In this document: positions 48,588 through 59,039 of the stretch, piece by piece
Numbering within the stretch: position 1 is the stretch's first letter
Layout of the letters: every line of letters begins with the position of its first letter
Origin: Thermohalobaculum sp963700775
GTDB taxonomy: Bacteria > Pseudomonadota > Alphaproteobacteria > Rhodobacterales > Rhodobacteraceae
DNA: 64,000 bases
Assembly: GCA_963700775.1 (NCBI GenBank)
Contig: CAVOYU010000015.1
Location: 62,001 to 126,000, forward strand
Direction: 5' to 3'
Translations under genes and position numbers: made by a program
The notes under the pieces: generated by a model
What the model saw: only the letters and a program-made list of their open reading frames with translations
The model's database searches: none
What the model was told of the DNA's origin: nothing

Positions 48588-49377
48588 ATGGACAGGCTTG
48601 GACGTGTCTTTCTCGTCGGCGCCGGCCCCGGCGATCCCGAGCTCCTGACGCTCAAGGCCGTGCGGCTTCTCTCGCGCGCCGAGGTCGTGGTCCACGACCG
48701 GCTGGTCTCGCCCGAAATCCTCGCCATGGCTCCCGCCACAGCCCGGCTGATCCCGGTCGGCAAGGCGCCGAAGCGGCACCCGGTGCCGCAGGACGAGATC
48801 AACGCTCTTCTGGTCGCGCTCGCCCGCAAGGGCCACACGGTCGTCCGTCTCAAGGGCGGCGATCCCTTCATCTTCGGCCGCGGCTCGGAGGAGGCGGAAT
48901 GCCTGCGCGAGGCCGGAATTCCCTTCGAGGTGGTGCCTGGCATCACCGCCGCCCAGGGCTGCGCCGCCGCGACGGGCGTGCCGCTGACCCATCGCGGCCT
49001 CGCGACCGGCGTGCGCTACGTCACCGGCCACTGCCGCGCCGACCTGCCGCTCGAGCTCGACTGGGCCGGCCTCGCCGACCCGGAGACGACGCTGGTCGTC
49101 TACATGGGCGCCGCCAGCATCGCCGAGATCGCCGGCAAGCTGATCGCCCACGGCATGCCGGCCGATCTGCCCGTGATGGCCGTCAACAACGGCACTACCC
49201 CCGACGAGCGCCGCCTCGTCTCGCGGCTCGACCGCGTGGCGGACGCGGCGGCGGCCGAGGGTTTCTCGGGTCCCGTCCTCTTCGTCATCGGCCAGGTCGT
49301 CTCGCTCTATGAGGAGCGCCCGCGCCGCCCTGCTGGCCCGGCTGGCGGCCGTCCCGCGCGAGGCGGTCCATGCCTAG
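48588..49377 (+). CDS. nirE: Uroporphyrinogen III C-methyltransferase for heme d1, one frameshift
   Basis: NirE methylates uroporphyrinogen III at C2 and C7 with SAM, the entry to heme d1. The CobA-type motifs are VFLVGAGPGDPELLTLKA, VRLKGGDPFIFGRGSEE, VVPGITAAQGCAAATGVPLTHR and VNNGTTPDERR. GGGGAGG precedes the ATG. An extra base at about 49323 displaces the tail: with it removed, the end is RAALLARLAAVPREAVHA with a TAG at 49375-49377 overlapping the nirC start; as assembled, the frame ends at 49382. 262 residues repaired. Confidence 0.93.
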
Positions 49378-49691
49378 GCTGACAGCCATCGCTGCACTGT
49401 CCCTGATGCTGCCGGTGGCCCCGGCGCTCGCCGACGGCATCGCGCCCGCCCGGGCCGCCGCAGCTCGAGCGGCTGGTGCGCCAGGACTGCGGCTCCTGCC
49501 ACGGCATGACGCTGAAGGGCGGCCTCGGCTCCGACCTTACGGCCGAGACGCTGAAGGGCGCCGAGCCCGCCGGCCTCGCCCAGATCATCCTCGACGGCGT
49601 TCCCGGGACGGCGATGCCGCCCTGGCGCCCGCTGCTCACCGAAGGGGAAGCCCTATGGATCGCGGACTACCTGCTCGCGGGCGCGAAATGA
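49370..49691 (+). CDS. nirC: Monoheme cytochrome c of the nir operon, one frameshift
   Basis: A 106-residue periplasmic cytochrome c55x-type protein. The signal peptide (LTAIAALSLMLPVAPALA) is followed by LERLVRQDCGSCHGMTLKGGLG with the heme site CGSCHG, and GTAMPPWRPLLTEGEALWIADYLL with the methionine ligand. NirC passes electrons to NirS or serves heme d1 maturation. An extra base at 49460 breaks the frame near residue 30. The ATG overlaps nirE and the stop overlaps the nirF ATG. Confidence 0.9.
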
Positions 49692-50887
49692 CGGCCCGCC
49701 CCGCCAGCGCCCTCGCCGCCACCCTGCTGGGCCTTGCCCTCGCCTCGGCCGCCCCCGCCACCGAGCTTCGCGCCGCCGAGCTCCGCGCCACCGGCGATCT
49801 CGGCGTGGTGGTCGAGCGCGCCACCGGCTCGGTGCTGGTGATCGACCAGTCCGAGCACGCCGCCATCGGCCGGATCGAGGGGCTCGGCGACCTCTCCCAC
49901 GCCTCGGTCGTGTTCTCGCCCGACGAGCGCTACGCCTATGTCTTCGGCCGCGACGGCGGGCTGACCAAGGTCGACATCCTGCGAGCAGAAGATCGCCGGC
50001 CGCGTCGTGCAGGCCGGCAACTCGATCGGCGGCGCGATCTCCGACGACGGCACCCTGGTCGCGGTCTCGAACTACGAGCCGGGCGGCGTGAAGGTGTTCG
50101 ACGCCGGAACCCTCGCCCTCGTCGCCGACATCCCGGCGGAATGGTCGGGCGGCCTCTCCAAGACCATCGGCCTCGTCGACGCCCCCGGCCGGCGCTTCGT
50201 CTTCACCCTCTGGGACGCCGGCGAGACCTGGATCGCCGACTTCTCCGGCGGCAGCAGCCCTGCGATCACGCAAGGTCCCCGGCATCGGCAACCACCCCTA
50301 TGACGCGCTGATCACCGGCGACGGACGGCGCTACATCGCCGGCCTCTTCGGCGAGGACGGGCTGACCGCCCTCGACCTCTGGCAGGCCCCGCCCCAGCCC
50401 CGCCGCATCCTCCAAGGCTACGGCATGGGAGAGGAGAAGCTGCCGGTCTACAAGATGCCCCATCTCGAGGGCTGGGCGCTGGCGGGCGACCGCTTCGTGC
50501 TGCCGGCGGTCGGCCACCACGAGGTGCTGTGGGTCGATTCGCGCAGCCTCGAGGAGGTCGGCCGAACCCGGGTCCACGGCCAGCCGGTCTTCGCGGTCGC
50601 ACGCCCCGACGGCCGCCAGGTCTGGGTCAACTTCGCCCATCCGCTGAACGACACGGTCCAGGTCATCGACACGCTCTCGGGCGAGATCCTGGAGACACTG
50701 ACCCCCGGCCCGGCGGTGCTGCACATGGAGTTCACGCCCCGCGGTCACGAGGTCTGGGTCTCGGTGCGCGACGCCAACCGGATCGATGTCTACGACACCC
50801 GCACCTTCGCGAAGAAGGCCGAGATCGCCGGCGGAAAGCCCTTCGGGCATCTTCTTCACCGCGCGGGCGCACCGGACGGGGCTCTGA
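49688..50887 (+). CDS. nirF: Heme d1 biosynthesis protein NirF, three frameshifts
   Basis: NirF is a periplasmic d1-type propeller protein that acts on the precursor of heme d1 (a dehydrogenase or isomerase role has been proposed). The repaired protein is 398 residues with a signal peptide and repeats such as VVFSPDERYAYVFGRDGGLTKVDIL, DDGTLVAVSNYEPGGVKVFDA and PGIGNHPYDALITGDGRRYIAGLFGEDGL. Extra bases lie at about 49982, 50276 and 50846. It starts by ATGA overlap with nirC and ends 2 bp before nirD-L. Confidence 0.93.
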
Positions 50888-50889
50888 CC

Positions 50890-51882
50890 ATGAACGCGCA
50901 GCTCGACCCGCTGGACCAGAAGCTGCTCGACGACTGGCAGCGCGACCTCCCGCTGGTGCCGGAGCCCTTCGCGGTGCTTGGCGAGGCCCTGAGACTCGAT
51001 GAGGCGTCGGTCCTGAGCCGGCTCGCGCGGCTGGCGGAGCGCGGCGCGATCAGCCGGGTCGGCGCGACCGTCGACCCAATATCGCCGGCGCCAGCACGCT
51101 GGCCGCCATCGCCGCCCCCGAATGGGGCATCGACGAGGTGGCGGCGATCATCGGCGCCGAGCCCGGGGTCAACCACTCCTACCTGCGCGAGAACGACTGG
51201 AACCTCTGGTTCGTCGTCACCGGCCCGAACCGGGACCATGTCGACGCGGCCCTGGCCCGGATCGCGGCGCGCAGCGGGCTCACCGTGCTCGACCTGCGGC
51301 TGGTCCGGCCCTACCACATCGATCTCGGCTTCGCGCTCGACGGCTCGGCCCACGGACCCGGGGCCAGCGCCCCGGCCGACGCCTCGGTCCTCGCGACCGG
51401 GGGACACAGACATCCTGCAGACCCTGACCCGTGGCATCGACCTGGTGTCCCGCCCCTACGCCGCGATGGCCCGCAATCTCGGCCGGCCCGAGGCGGAGGT
51501 CATCGACCGCATCCGAAGGCTGACCGACGCCGGCATCATCTCGCGGCTCGGCATCATCGTCCGCCACCGATCGCTCGGCTGGCGTTCCAACGCCATGGTG
51601 ACGTGGCAGGTGCCGGAAGGCGCGGTGGACCGTGCCGGCGCGACGCTGGCGGCGCAGCCCGGCGTCACACTCTGCTACCAGCGCCGCCCGGACGCCCGGC
51701 ACTGGCCCTACAATCTCTACTGCATGATCCATGCCCGCAGTCGCGAAGAGGCCCTGGGCAAGCTCGGCCCGGCAGCCGAGGCCGCCGGCCTCGCCGGCCT
51801 GCCGCAGCAGATCCTGTTCAGCATCCGCTGCTTCAAGCAGACCGGCGCCATGGTGCAGGCCCAGAGCGAGGCCGCCGCATGA
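50890..51882 (+). CDS. nirDL: NirD-NirL fused siroheme decarboxylase subunit, two frameshifts
   Basis: A 330-residue protein with two Lrp/AsnC-like halves in tandem. The first half (about 1-150: LDQKLLDDWQRDLPLVPEPFAVLGEAL..., HSYLRENDWNLWFVVTG) matches NirD, the second (ILQTLTRGIDLVSRPYAAMARNLG..., CYQRRPDARHWPYNLYCMIHARS) matches NirL. Together with NirG and NirH the family decarboxylates siroheme to 12,18-didecarboxysiroheme. One base is missing at about 51078 and one extra at about 51405; they cancel over that span. Fused NirDL is known in some lineages. Confidence 0.9.
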   Translation: MNAQLDPLDQKLLDDWQRDLPLVPEPFAVLGEALRLDEASVLSRLARLAERGAISRVGATVDPISPAPARWPPSPPPNGASTRWRRSSAPSPGSTTPTCARTTGTSGSSSPARTGTMSTRPWPGSRRAAGSPCSTCGWSGPTTSISASRSTARPTDPGPAPRPTPRSSRPGDTDILQTLTRGIDLVSRPYAAMARNLGRPEAEVIDRIRRLTDAGIISRLGIIVRHRSLGWRSNAMVTWQVPEGAVDRAGATLAAQPGVTLCYQRRPDARHWPYNLYCMIHARSREEALGKLGPAAEAAGLAGLPQQILFSIRCFKQTGAMVQAQSEAAA

Positions 51883-52343
51883 GACGCCCGGCCCCGGACC
51901 TCGACGCGACCGACCGCCGGATCGTCAACGCGCTCCAGGAGGGGTTCCCGCTCTCGCCCCGGCCCTATGCCGAGGCGGCCGCGGCCCTCGGGCTCGGCGA
52001 GGACGAGTTGATCGCCCGCCTGCGCCGCCTGCTCGACACCGGCGCGATCACCCGTTTCGGGCCGATGTTCGACGCAGCCGCGATGGGCGGGGCCTTCTGC
52101 CTCTGCGCCATGGCGGTCCCGGCCGCGAATTTCGACGCGGTCGTGACCCAGGTCAATGCGCACCCGGAGGTCGCGCACAATTATGAGCGGGCGCACCGGC
52201 TCAACATGTGGTTCGTCCTGGCGACCGAGACGCCGGAGGGGATCACGCAGGCGGCGCGCCGGATCGAGGCGGAAACCGGCCTGCCGGTGCTGCTCTTTCC
52301 GAAGCAGCGGGAATTCTTCGTGGGCTTCCGGGTGGCGGCATGA
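51879..52343 (+). CDS. nirG: Siroheme decarboxylase subunit NirG
   Basis: A 154-residue Lrp/AsnC-like protein: an N-terminal HTH-like domain (DATDRRIVNALQEGFPLSPRPYAEAAAALGL, TRFGPMFDAAAMGG) and an AsnC ligand-binding-like domain (VNAHPEVAHNYERAHRLNMWFVLATE). It is one of the paralogues that remove the acetate side chains of siroheme. The ATG overlaps the nirD-L stop. No frameshift. Confidence 0.9.
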   Translation: MRRPAPDLDATDRRIVNALQEGFPLSPRPYAEAAAALGLGEDELIARLRRLLDTGAITRFGPMFDAAAMGGAFCLCAMAVPAANFDAVVTQVNAHPEVAHNYERAHRLNMWFVLATETPEGITQAARRIEAETGLPVLLFPKQREFFVGFRVAA

Positions 52344-52844
52344 CGCTGGACGCGACCGACAGGGCGATCATCGAGGCGACGCAGGCCGGCCTGCCGCTGA
52401 GCCCGGCGCCCTATGCCGAGATCGGCGATGCCCTCGGCCTCGCCGAGACCGAGGTGATCGGCCGCCTGGAAACCATGATGGCGCAGGGCGTGATCCGCCG
52501 CATCGCCGCGGCGCCGAACCACTACGCCCTCGGCATGACCGCGAACGGCATGACCGTCTGGGACGTGGAGGACGCCCGGGCGGATGCGCTGGGCGAGAAG
52601 GTCGGCGCCCTCGACTTCGTCATCGCACTGCTACCTCCGGCCCCGGGCGCTGCCGGACTGGCCCTACAATCTCTTCGCCATGGTTCACGGCCGGGACCGC
52701 ACCGAGGTCGAGAACAAGCGGGCGCGGATCGCCACCCTGCTCGGCCTCGCCTGCCGCTCCTCGGACATCCTCTATTCGACCCGGATCCTGAAGAAGACCG
52801 GGCTCAGGCTGAAGCCTGGCGTAGCCAGCCGATCTGGAGACTGA
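52340..52844 (+). CDS. nirH: Siroheme decarboxylase subunit NirH, one frameshift
   Basis: A 167-residue paralogue of NirG (DATDRAIIEATQAGLPLSPAPYAEIGDALGL). After the frame break at about 52621 the text continues SHCYLRPRALPDWPYNLFAMVHGRDR, with the family motif WPYNLF. The siroheme-binding histidine and arginine motif (YLR..) lies exactly at the break, so one extra base hides it in the assembled sequence. The ATG overlaps nirG. It ends 3 bp before nirJ. Confidence 0.9.
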
Positions 52845-52847
52845 TCC

Positions 52848-54059
52848 ATGTTCCGCCTCTCCCACTACATGCACCAACTCGTGACGCCGACCCCGGTGCG
52901 CCTGCGCAAGGGGCCGGTGAAGCCGGTGGTGATCTGGAACCTGACCCGGCGCTGCAACCTGCGCTGCCGGCACTGCTACACGACCTCGGCCGATGTGGAC
53001 TTCCCGGGCGAGCTGACCCACGAGCAGGCGATGGGCGTGCTCGACGATCTCGGCGCCTTCGGCATCCCGGCGCTGATCCTCTCGGGCGGCGAGCCGCTGG
53101 CCCGGCGCGACCTCTTCGAGATCGCCGCCCGGGCGCGCGAGATGGGCATGTATCTCGCCCTCTCGACCAACGGCACCCAAATCGCCGGCGCGGCCGCCGA
53201 CAAGGTCGCCCAGATCGGCTTCGACTATGTCGGCATCAGCCTCGACGGCATCGGCGCCACCAACGACTGGTTCCGCGGCCGCCAGGGCGCCTTCGCCGAC
53301 GCGGTCGCGGGCGTCCGCGCCTGCAAGCAGCGCGGCATCAAGGTCGGGCTGCGCTTCACCATCACCGCCGACAACGCCCACCAGCTGCCGGAAATGCTGT
53401 CGTTCATCGACCGCGAGGGAGTCGACAAGTTCTATCTCTCGCATCTGGTCTATGCCGGGCGCGGCGACAAGCACCGGGGCGAGGACACCCAGTGGAAGCA
53501 GGACCGCCGGGCGATGGACCTGCTGATCGACCGCGCCTGGGTCGCGGTGGCCGAGGACATGCCGCTCGACATCGTCACCGGCAACAACGACGCCGACGCG
53601 GTCTATTTCCTGCGCTGGGCCGAGCGGCGGTTCGACGCCGACAAGGTCGCCAATCTGCGCGCCCATCTCGAGGCCTGGGGCGGCAATTCCTCGGGCGTCG
53701 GCGTCGCCAACATCGACCCGCAGGGCAAGGTCCACCCGGACACCTACTGGTCCGACTACACCATCGGCAACGTCAAGCAGACGCCGTTCTCGCGGCTCTG
53801 GACCGGAGAGGACCCGATGCTGGCGGAGCTGCGCCGCCGGCCGCGCCCGCTGAAAGGGCGCTGCGGCGCCTGCGCCTTCCAGGCGGTCTGCGGCGGCAAC
53901 ACCCGGATCCGGGCGCTGCAACTGACCGGCGATCCCTGGGCCGAGGACCCGGCCTGCTACATGGACGACGCCGAGATCGGCATCGCCCCGGGGGCCGAGC
54001 GCCTGACCGTCACGCCGTTCCGGGGCAAGAGCCATGATCCGGCGCATCGCTTCCATTAG
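52848..54059 (+). CDS. nirJ: Radical SAM heme d1 synthase component NirJ
   Basis: A 403-residue radical SAM enzyme that removes the propionate side chains at C3 and C8 during heme d1 formation. The [4Fe-4S]/SAM motif is NLTRRCNLRCRHCYTTSA (CxxxCxxC), followed by ILSGGEPLARRDLF, and the C-terminal SPASM-like cluster CGACAFQAVCGGNTRIRA with a further Cys near the end (DPACYMDD). It is intact without frameshifts, unlike its neighbours. The last 26 bases overlap nirN. Confidence 0.96.
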   Translation: MFRLSHYMHQLVTPTPVRLRKGPVKPVVIWNLTRRCNLRCRHCYTTSADVDFPGELTHEQAMGVLDDLGAFGIPALILSGGEPLARRDLFEIAARAREMGMYLALSTNGTQIAGAAADKVAQIGFDYVGISLDGIGATNDWFRGRQGAFADAVAGVRACKQRGIKVGLRFTITADNAHQLPEMLSFIDREGVDKFYLSHLVYAGRGDKHRGEDTQWKQDRRAMDLLIDRAWVAVAEDMPLDIVTGNNDADAVYFLRWAERRFDADKVANLRAHLEAWGGNSSGVGVANIDPQGKVHPDTYWSDYTIGNVKQTPFSRLWTGEDPMLAELRRRPRPLKGRCGACAFQAVCGGNTRIRALQLTGDPWAEDPACYMDDAEIGIAPGAERLTVTPFRGKSHDPAHRFH

Positions 54060-55582
54060 CCTTCTGGCGCTGCTCGCCGGCCCGGCCCAGGCCGACCCTG
54101 CCGCCCTCTACGCCGAGCATTGCTCCGGCTGCCACGGCGCGGGGCGGCTCGGCGGCACCGGGCCGGCGCTGATCCCGGAAACGCTCGGCCGGATGCGCGG
54201 CCCGGCGCTCGAGACGGTGATCACGCAGGGCCGCGCCGCGACCCAGATGCCGGCCTTCGGCGAGACCATCGCCGCGCCCGAGATCGCCGCTCTGGCCGCC
54301 TACCTCCAGACCCCGCTCGCCGAGATCCCCGCCTGGGGTCCGGACCGAGATCGCCGCGAGCCTGAGCCTCGAGCCGGGCTACACGCCCGCCCCGGCGCCG
54401 GTGTTCGCCGCCGACCCGATGAACCTCTTCCTCGTGGTCGAGACCGGCGACCATCATGTCTCGGTGCTGGACGGCGACAAGTTCGAGCCGATCGACCGGT
54501 TCGCGACGCCCTTCGCCGTCCATGGCGGCCCGAAATTCACCCCCGACGGCCGCTATGTCTTCATCATGTCGCGCGACGGCTGGGTGCAGAAATACGATAT
54601 CTGGTCGCTGAGCGAGGTCGGCCGCATCCGCGCCGGGCTCAACAGCCGCAACATCGCCATCTCGAAGGACGGCAGGCACCTCGCGGTCGCCAATTACCTG
54701 CCGAAGACGCTGACCATCCTCTCGACCGCCGACCTCTCGGTCGAGAAGGTGTTCGAGGTCGCCGACAGGGACGGCATCGCCTCGCGCGTCTCGGCCGTCT
54801 ACCAGGCGCCGACGCGCGACAGCTTCATCCTGGCGCTGAAGGACGCCCCGGAGATCTGGGAGGTCGCCACCGACCCGAACGCGCCGCCGGTCTTCGAGGG
54901 CTTCGTCCACACCCGCGAGAAGGGCATGATCGAGGGCATCCCCTCGTCGCAGGGCCTGTTCGCGCTCCGCCGCATCCGGGTCTCGGAGCCGCTCGACGAC
55001 TTCTTCTTCGACCCGGACTACCGCAACCTGATCGGCGCCGCCCGCGACGGGGCGCGGGGCGTGGTCGTCAATCTCAATGTCGGCCGCGAGATCGCCGAGC
55101 TGCCGCTGCCGGGCCTGCCGCATCTCGGCTCCGGCATCACCTGGATCCGCGACGGCCGCCGGGTGATGGCGACGCCGCATCTGAAGGAGCCGAAAATCTC
55201 GGTCATCGACATGGAGGACTGGAAGGTCATCGCCGAGATCCCGACGCTGGGCCCCGGCTTCTTCCTGCGCAGCCACGAGAACTCGCCCTATGTCTGGGCC
55301 GACGTGTTCTTCGGCCCGAACAAGGACGCCATGCACGTCATCGACAAGCGGACGCTCGAGATCGTCAAGACGCTCCGCCCCGCGCCGGGCAAGACCGTCG
55401 CCCATGTGGAGTTCGACCGCGATGGCCGCCACGCCCTGGTCTCGGTCTGGGAGCATGACGGGGCGGTCATCGTCTACGACGCCGGGACGCTTGCGGAGGT
55501 GAAGCGCCTGCCGATGCGCAAGCCCTCGGGCAAGTACAATGTCTGGAACAAGATCACCTTCTCGGACGGCACCAGCCACTGA
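54034..55582 (+). CDS. nirN: NirN, d1-heme dehydrogenase/delivery protein, one frameshift
   Basis: NirN is a NirS paralogue that binds a d1-type heme and catalyses the last dehydrogenation, then hands the cofactor on. 515 residues after repair: signal peptide, c-heme site CSGCHGAGRLGG, and a d1 propeller (DPMNLFLVVETGDHHVSVLDGDK, HVEFDRDGRHALVSVWEHDGAVIVYDA). The extra base lies at about 54346, in the linker between the heme c and propeller domains. The start overlaps the end of nirJ. Last gene of the operon; convergent with pgi. Confidence 0.93.
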
Positions 55583-55591
55583 GCGCCGCGG

Positions 55592-57194
55592 TCAATCCCG
55601 CAGTTCCCGGATCCGCGTCACCAGCCCCCCGGTCGATCCATCGAGACCCTCCGGCTCCGCCCCGTCGCGCAGCACCGGCACCAGGCTCCGCGCCATGTTC
55701 TTGCCGATCTCGACCCCCCACTGGTCGAAGGAGTTCACATCCCAGATCACCCCCTGCACGAACACCTTGTGCTCGAAGAGCGCAATCAACCGCCCGAGCG
55801 CATATGGCCCAAGCAGCCGGAACAGGATCGTGGTCGAGGGCCGGTCGCCCGGGAAGGTCCGGTGCGGCGCCAGCGTGTCGATCTCCGCCCGGGGCCGGCC
55901 GGCCGCCGCCATCGCCGCCCGCACCTCCGCCTCGGTTCGCCCGAAGGCCAGCGCCCGGCCCTGGGCGAGGCAATTCGCCAGCAGCAGGGCATGGTGCTCC
56001 TCATCCGCGCCGCGCGGCGTCGCGGCGGCGATGAAGTCGACCGGCACCACGTCGGTGCCCTGGTGCAGGAGCTGGAAGAATGAGTGCTGCGCGTTGGTCC
56101 CCGGCTCGCCCCAGATGACCGGCCCGGTGGCGGTCTCCACCGCCCCGCCGCCGCGCCGGGTGCGCTTGCCGTTCGATTCCATGTCGAGCTGCTGCACATA
56201 GGCCGGAAACCGCTCCAGCCGCTGGTCGTAGGGGATCAGCGCCACCGTCGGCCAGCCCATGGCGTTGCGCCGCCAGACGCCCGCGAGCGCCAGCAGCACC
56301 GGCAGGTTCCGCTCCGGGGGCGCCTCGCGGAAATGCCGGTCCATGGCGGCGGCGCCGTCCAGGAACCGCCGGAACCGCTCGGCCCCGATGCCGATCGCCA
56401 GCGGCAGACCGATCGCCGACCAGATGGAGTAGCGCCCGCCGACCCAGTCCCAGAAGCCGAACACCCGGCTTTCCTCGATCCCGAAGTCGGCGCAGCCCTC
56501 GAGATTGGTCGAGACCGCCGCCATCTGCGCGCCGGCCCGCTCGCCAACGGCAGCCCGCAGCCAGTCGCGCGCCAGCCGGGCGTTGGCCATGGTCTCCTGG
56601 GTGGTGAAGGTCTTCGACGCCACGATCACCAGTGTCCGCCGCGGGTCGAGGCCGCAGCGTCACGTCGGCGAAATGCGCCCCGTCGACATTCGAGACGAAA
56701 TGCAGCCGCGGCCCGTCGCAGTCGGGCCTCAAGGCGCGCGCCGCCATCACCGGGCCGAGATCAGAGCCGCCGATGCCGATGTTGATCACTTCGTCGAACG
56801 GCCCGTCCGGCGTGGCGTAGGCGCCCGTGCGCACCGCCTCGGCGAAGCCCAGGAACCGGTCGCGGACGCCCTCCACATCCGCCCCCTCCGGCACCGGCGC
56901 CCCGCCGCGCAACGCCATGTGCAGCGCCGCGCGGTCCTCGGTCAGGTTCAGGGGCTCGCCCGCGAAAAGCGCATCGCGCCTCGCCTCGACCCCGGCGGCC
57001 CGCGCCAGCGCCAGCAGCGCTTCCAGAGCGCCGGCGTCGAGCTTCTCCTTCGAGAGGTCGACGGTCAGATCGTCGAGCCCGAAGGACAGCCGGGCGAACC
57101 GCTCCGGGTCGTCCGCGAACAGCGCCCGCAGATGCAGCGGCTTCAGCCGCGCCGCCTCGCGGCGGACATGCTCCCAGGCTTCGGTAACCTCCAT
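55592..57194 (-). CDS. pgi: Glucose-6-phosphate isomerase, one frameshift
   Basis: A 533-residue Pgi after repair. The N-terminal part includes INIGIGGSDLGPVMAARAL, the sugar-phosphate-binding SKTFTTQET motif follows the break, and the C-terminal signatures are VIWGEPGTNAQHSFFQLLHQG and DVNSFDQWGVEIGK. The frame breaks at about 56655 (one extra base) in ADVTLGLDPRRTLVIVASKTF. It is the last gene of the zwf-pgl-edd-pgi operon, 10 bp after edd. Confidence 0.95.
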
Positions 57195-57204
57195 GCCCGT
57201 CCCC

Positions 57205-59012
57205 TTACACCACCACCGAGGCGCCGTCGGCCGCCGCCCCCACATTGCGCCGGAAGGCCGCGAACAGCTCGCGGCCGGTCCCGTGGTCGTTGGCCGAGAG
57301 GTCGGCCACCGCCGCCGCGCGTGCCTCGAACCCCGCCGTCAGCAGATCGAGCCGCCCGGCCGCCGCATCGAGCCGCACCAGGTCTCCGTCGCGGATCTTG
57401 GCGAGCGCCCCGCCCTCGGCCGCCTCCGGGCTCACATGGATCGCCGCCGGCACCTTGCCGGACGCGCCCGACATCCGCCCGTCGGTCACCAGCGCCACCC
57501 GGAAGCCCTTGTCCTGCAACGCGCCCAGCAGCGGCGTCAGCGAATGCAGCTCGGGCATCCCGTTCGCCTTCGGCCCCTGGAACCGCACCACGCAGACGAA
57601 GTCGCGCTCCAGCTCCCCGGCCCGGAACGCCGCCTTCACCGCCTCCTGGTCGTCGAACACCCGCGCCGGCGCCTCGATCACATGCCGTTCGGGCTTCACC
57701 GCCGAGGTCTTCATCACCGCCGCGCCCAGGTTGCCGGCGAGCAGCGTCAGGCCCGCCGGTCGGCTGGAACGGCTCCGACGTGGGGGCGAAGCACGTCGCG
57801 GTTCAGGCTCTCTCCCGCGCCCGCCTCCCACACCACCTCGCCGTCCCTCAGCCGCGGCTCCTGCGTGTAGCGGCTCAGTCCGCCGCCCGCGACGGTGCGC
57901 ACCTCCTCGTGCAGCAGCCCCGCCTCCAGCAGCTCGCCGATCAGGAAACCGAGGCCCCCCGCCGCGTGGAAATGGTTCACGTCGGCGAGCCCGTTCGGAT
58001 AGACCCGCGCCATCAGCGGCGTGACGCCCGAGAGCTCCGCCATGTCCTCCCAGCCGATCCGCACCCCGGCCGCCCGCGCCATCGCCACCAGATGCAGCAC
58101 CAGGTTGGTCGAGCCCCCCGTGGCATGCAGCCCCACCATGCCGTTGACGAAGGCCCGCTCGTCCAGCACCTCGGCCACCGGCGTGTAGTCGTTGCCCAGC
58201 GCCGTGATCTCCAGCGCGCGGCGGGTCGCCGCCCGGGTCAGCGCGTCGCGCAAGGGCGTATCCGGGTTGACGAAGCTGGCGCCCGGCAGGTGCAGCCCCA
58301 TGAACTCCATCAGCATCTGGTTCGAGTTCGCCGTGCCGTAGAAGGTGCAGGTCCCCGGCCCGTGATAGGATGCCATCTCGGCCTTCAGCAGCTCCGCCCG
58401 CCCGATCTCGCCCTTCGCGTATTGCTGGCGGATGCTCGCCTTCTCGTCGTTCGGCAGGCCCGACTGCATCGGCCCCGAGGGCACGAACACCGCCGGCAGA
58501 TGCCCGAAGGTCGCCGCCGCGATCACCAGCCCCGGCACGATCTTGTCGCAGATGCCGAGGAACAGCGCCGCGTCGAAGGCGTTGTGGCTGAGCGCGATCC
58601 CGGCCGCGAGCGCGATCACGTCGCGCGAGAAGAGCGAGAGCTCCATCCCCGGCTGCCCTTGCGTGACCCCGTCGCACATCGCCGGCACCCCGCCCGCCAC
58701 CTGCGCCGTGCCCCCCGCCTCCCGCGCCGCCGCGCGGATCAGCTCCGGGAAGCGCTCGTAGGGCCGATGCGCCGAGAGCATGTCGTTATAGGCGGTGACG
58801 ATGCCGATATTCCCGGCCCGCCCCTCGGCCAGCGCCGCCTTGTCGGCCGCCCCGCAGGCGGCGATGGCATGGGCGAGGTTGCCGCAGCTCAGATGCGCCC
58901 GCCGCGGCCCGTCCTCCGCGGCGCGGCGGGTGCGCTCCAGATAGGCCCCGCGGGTCGCGGCCGAGCGGGCACGGATGCGGTCTGTCACCTTGGCGACGGT
59001 CGGGTGGATCAT
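57205..59012 (-). CDS. edd: 6-phosphogluconate dehydratase, two frameshifts
   Basis: Edd makes 2-keto-3-deoxy-6-phosphogluconate, the Entner-Doudoroff branch step, with a [4Fe-4S] cluster. The repaired protein is 601 residues: IGIVTAYNDMLSAHRPYERFP, VPAMCDGVTQGQPGMELSLFSRD, FLGICDKIVPGL, FYGTANSNQMLMEFMG, and C-terminal VTDGRMSGASGKVPAAIHVSPEA. Two extra bases lie close together near 57733-57785, flanking TSEPFQPTGG. No eda lies in the window. Confidence 0.95.
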
Positions 59013-59039
59013 CTCGGGCCTCCTCGCTCGGGCCGCGGC

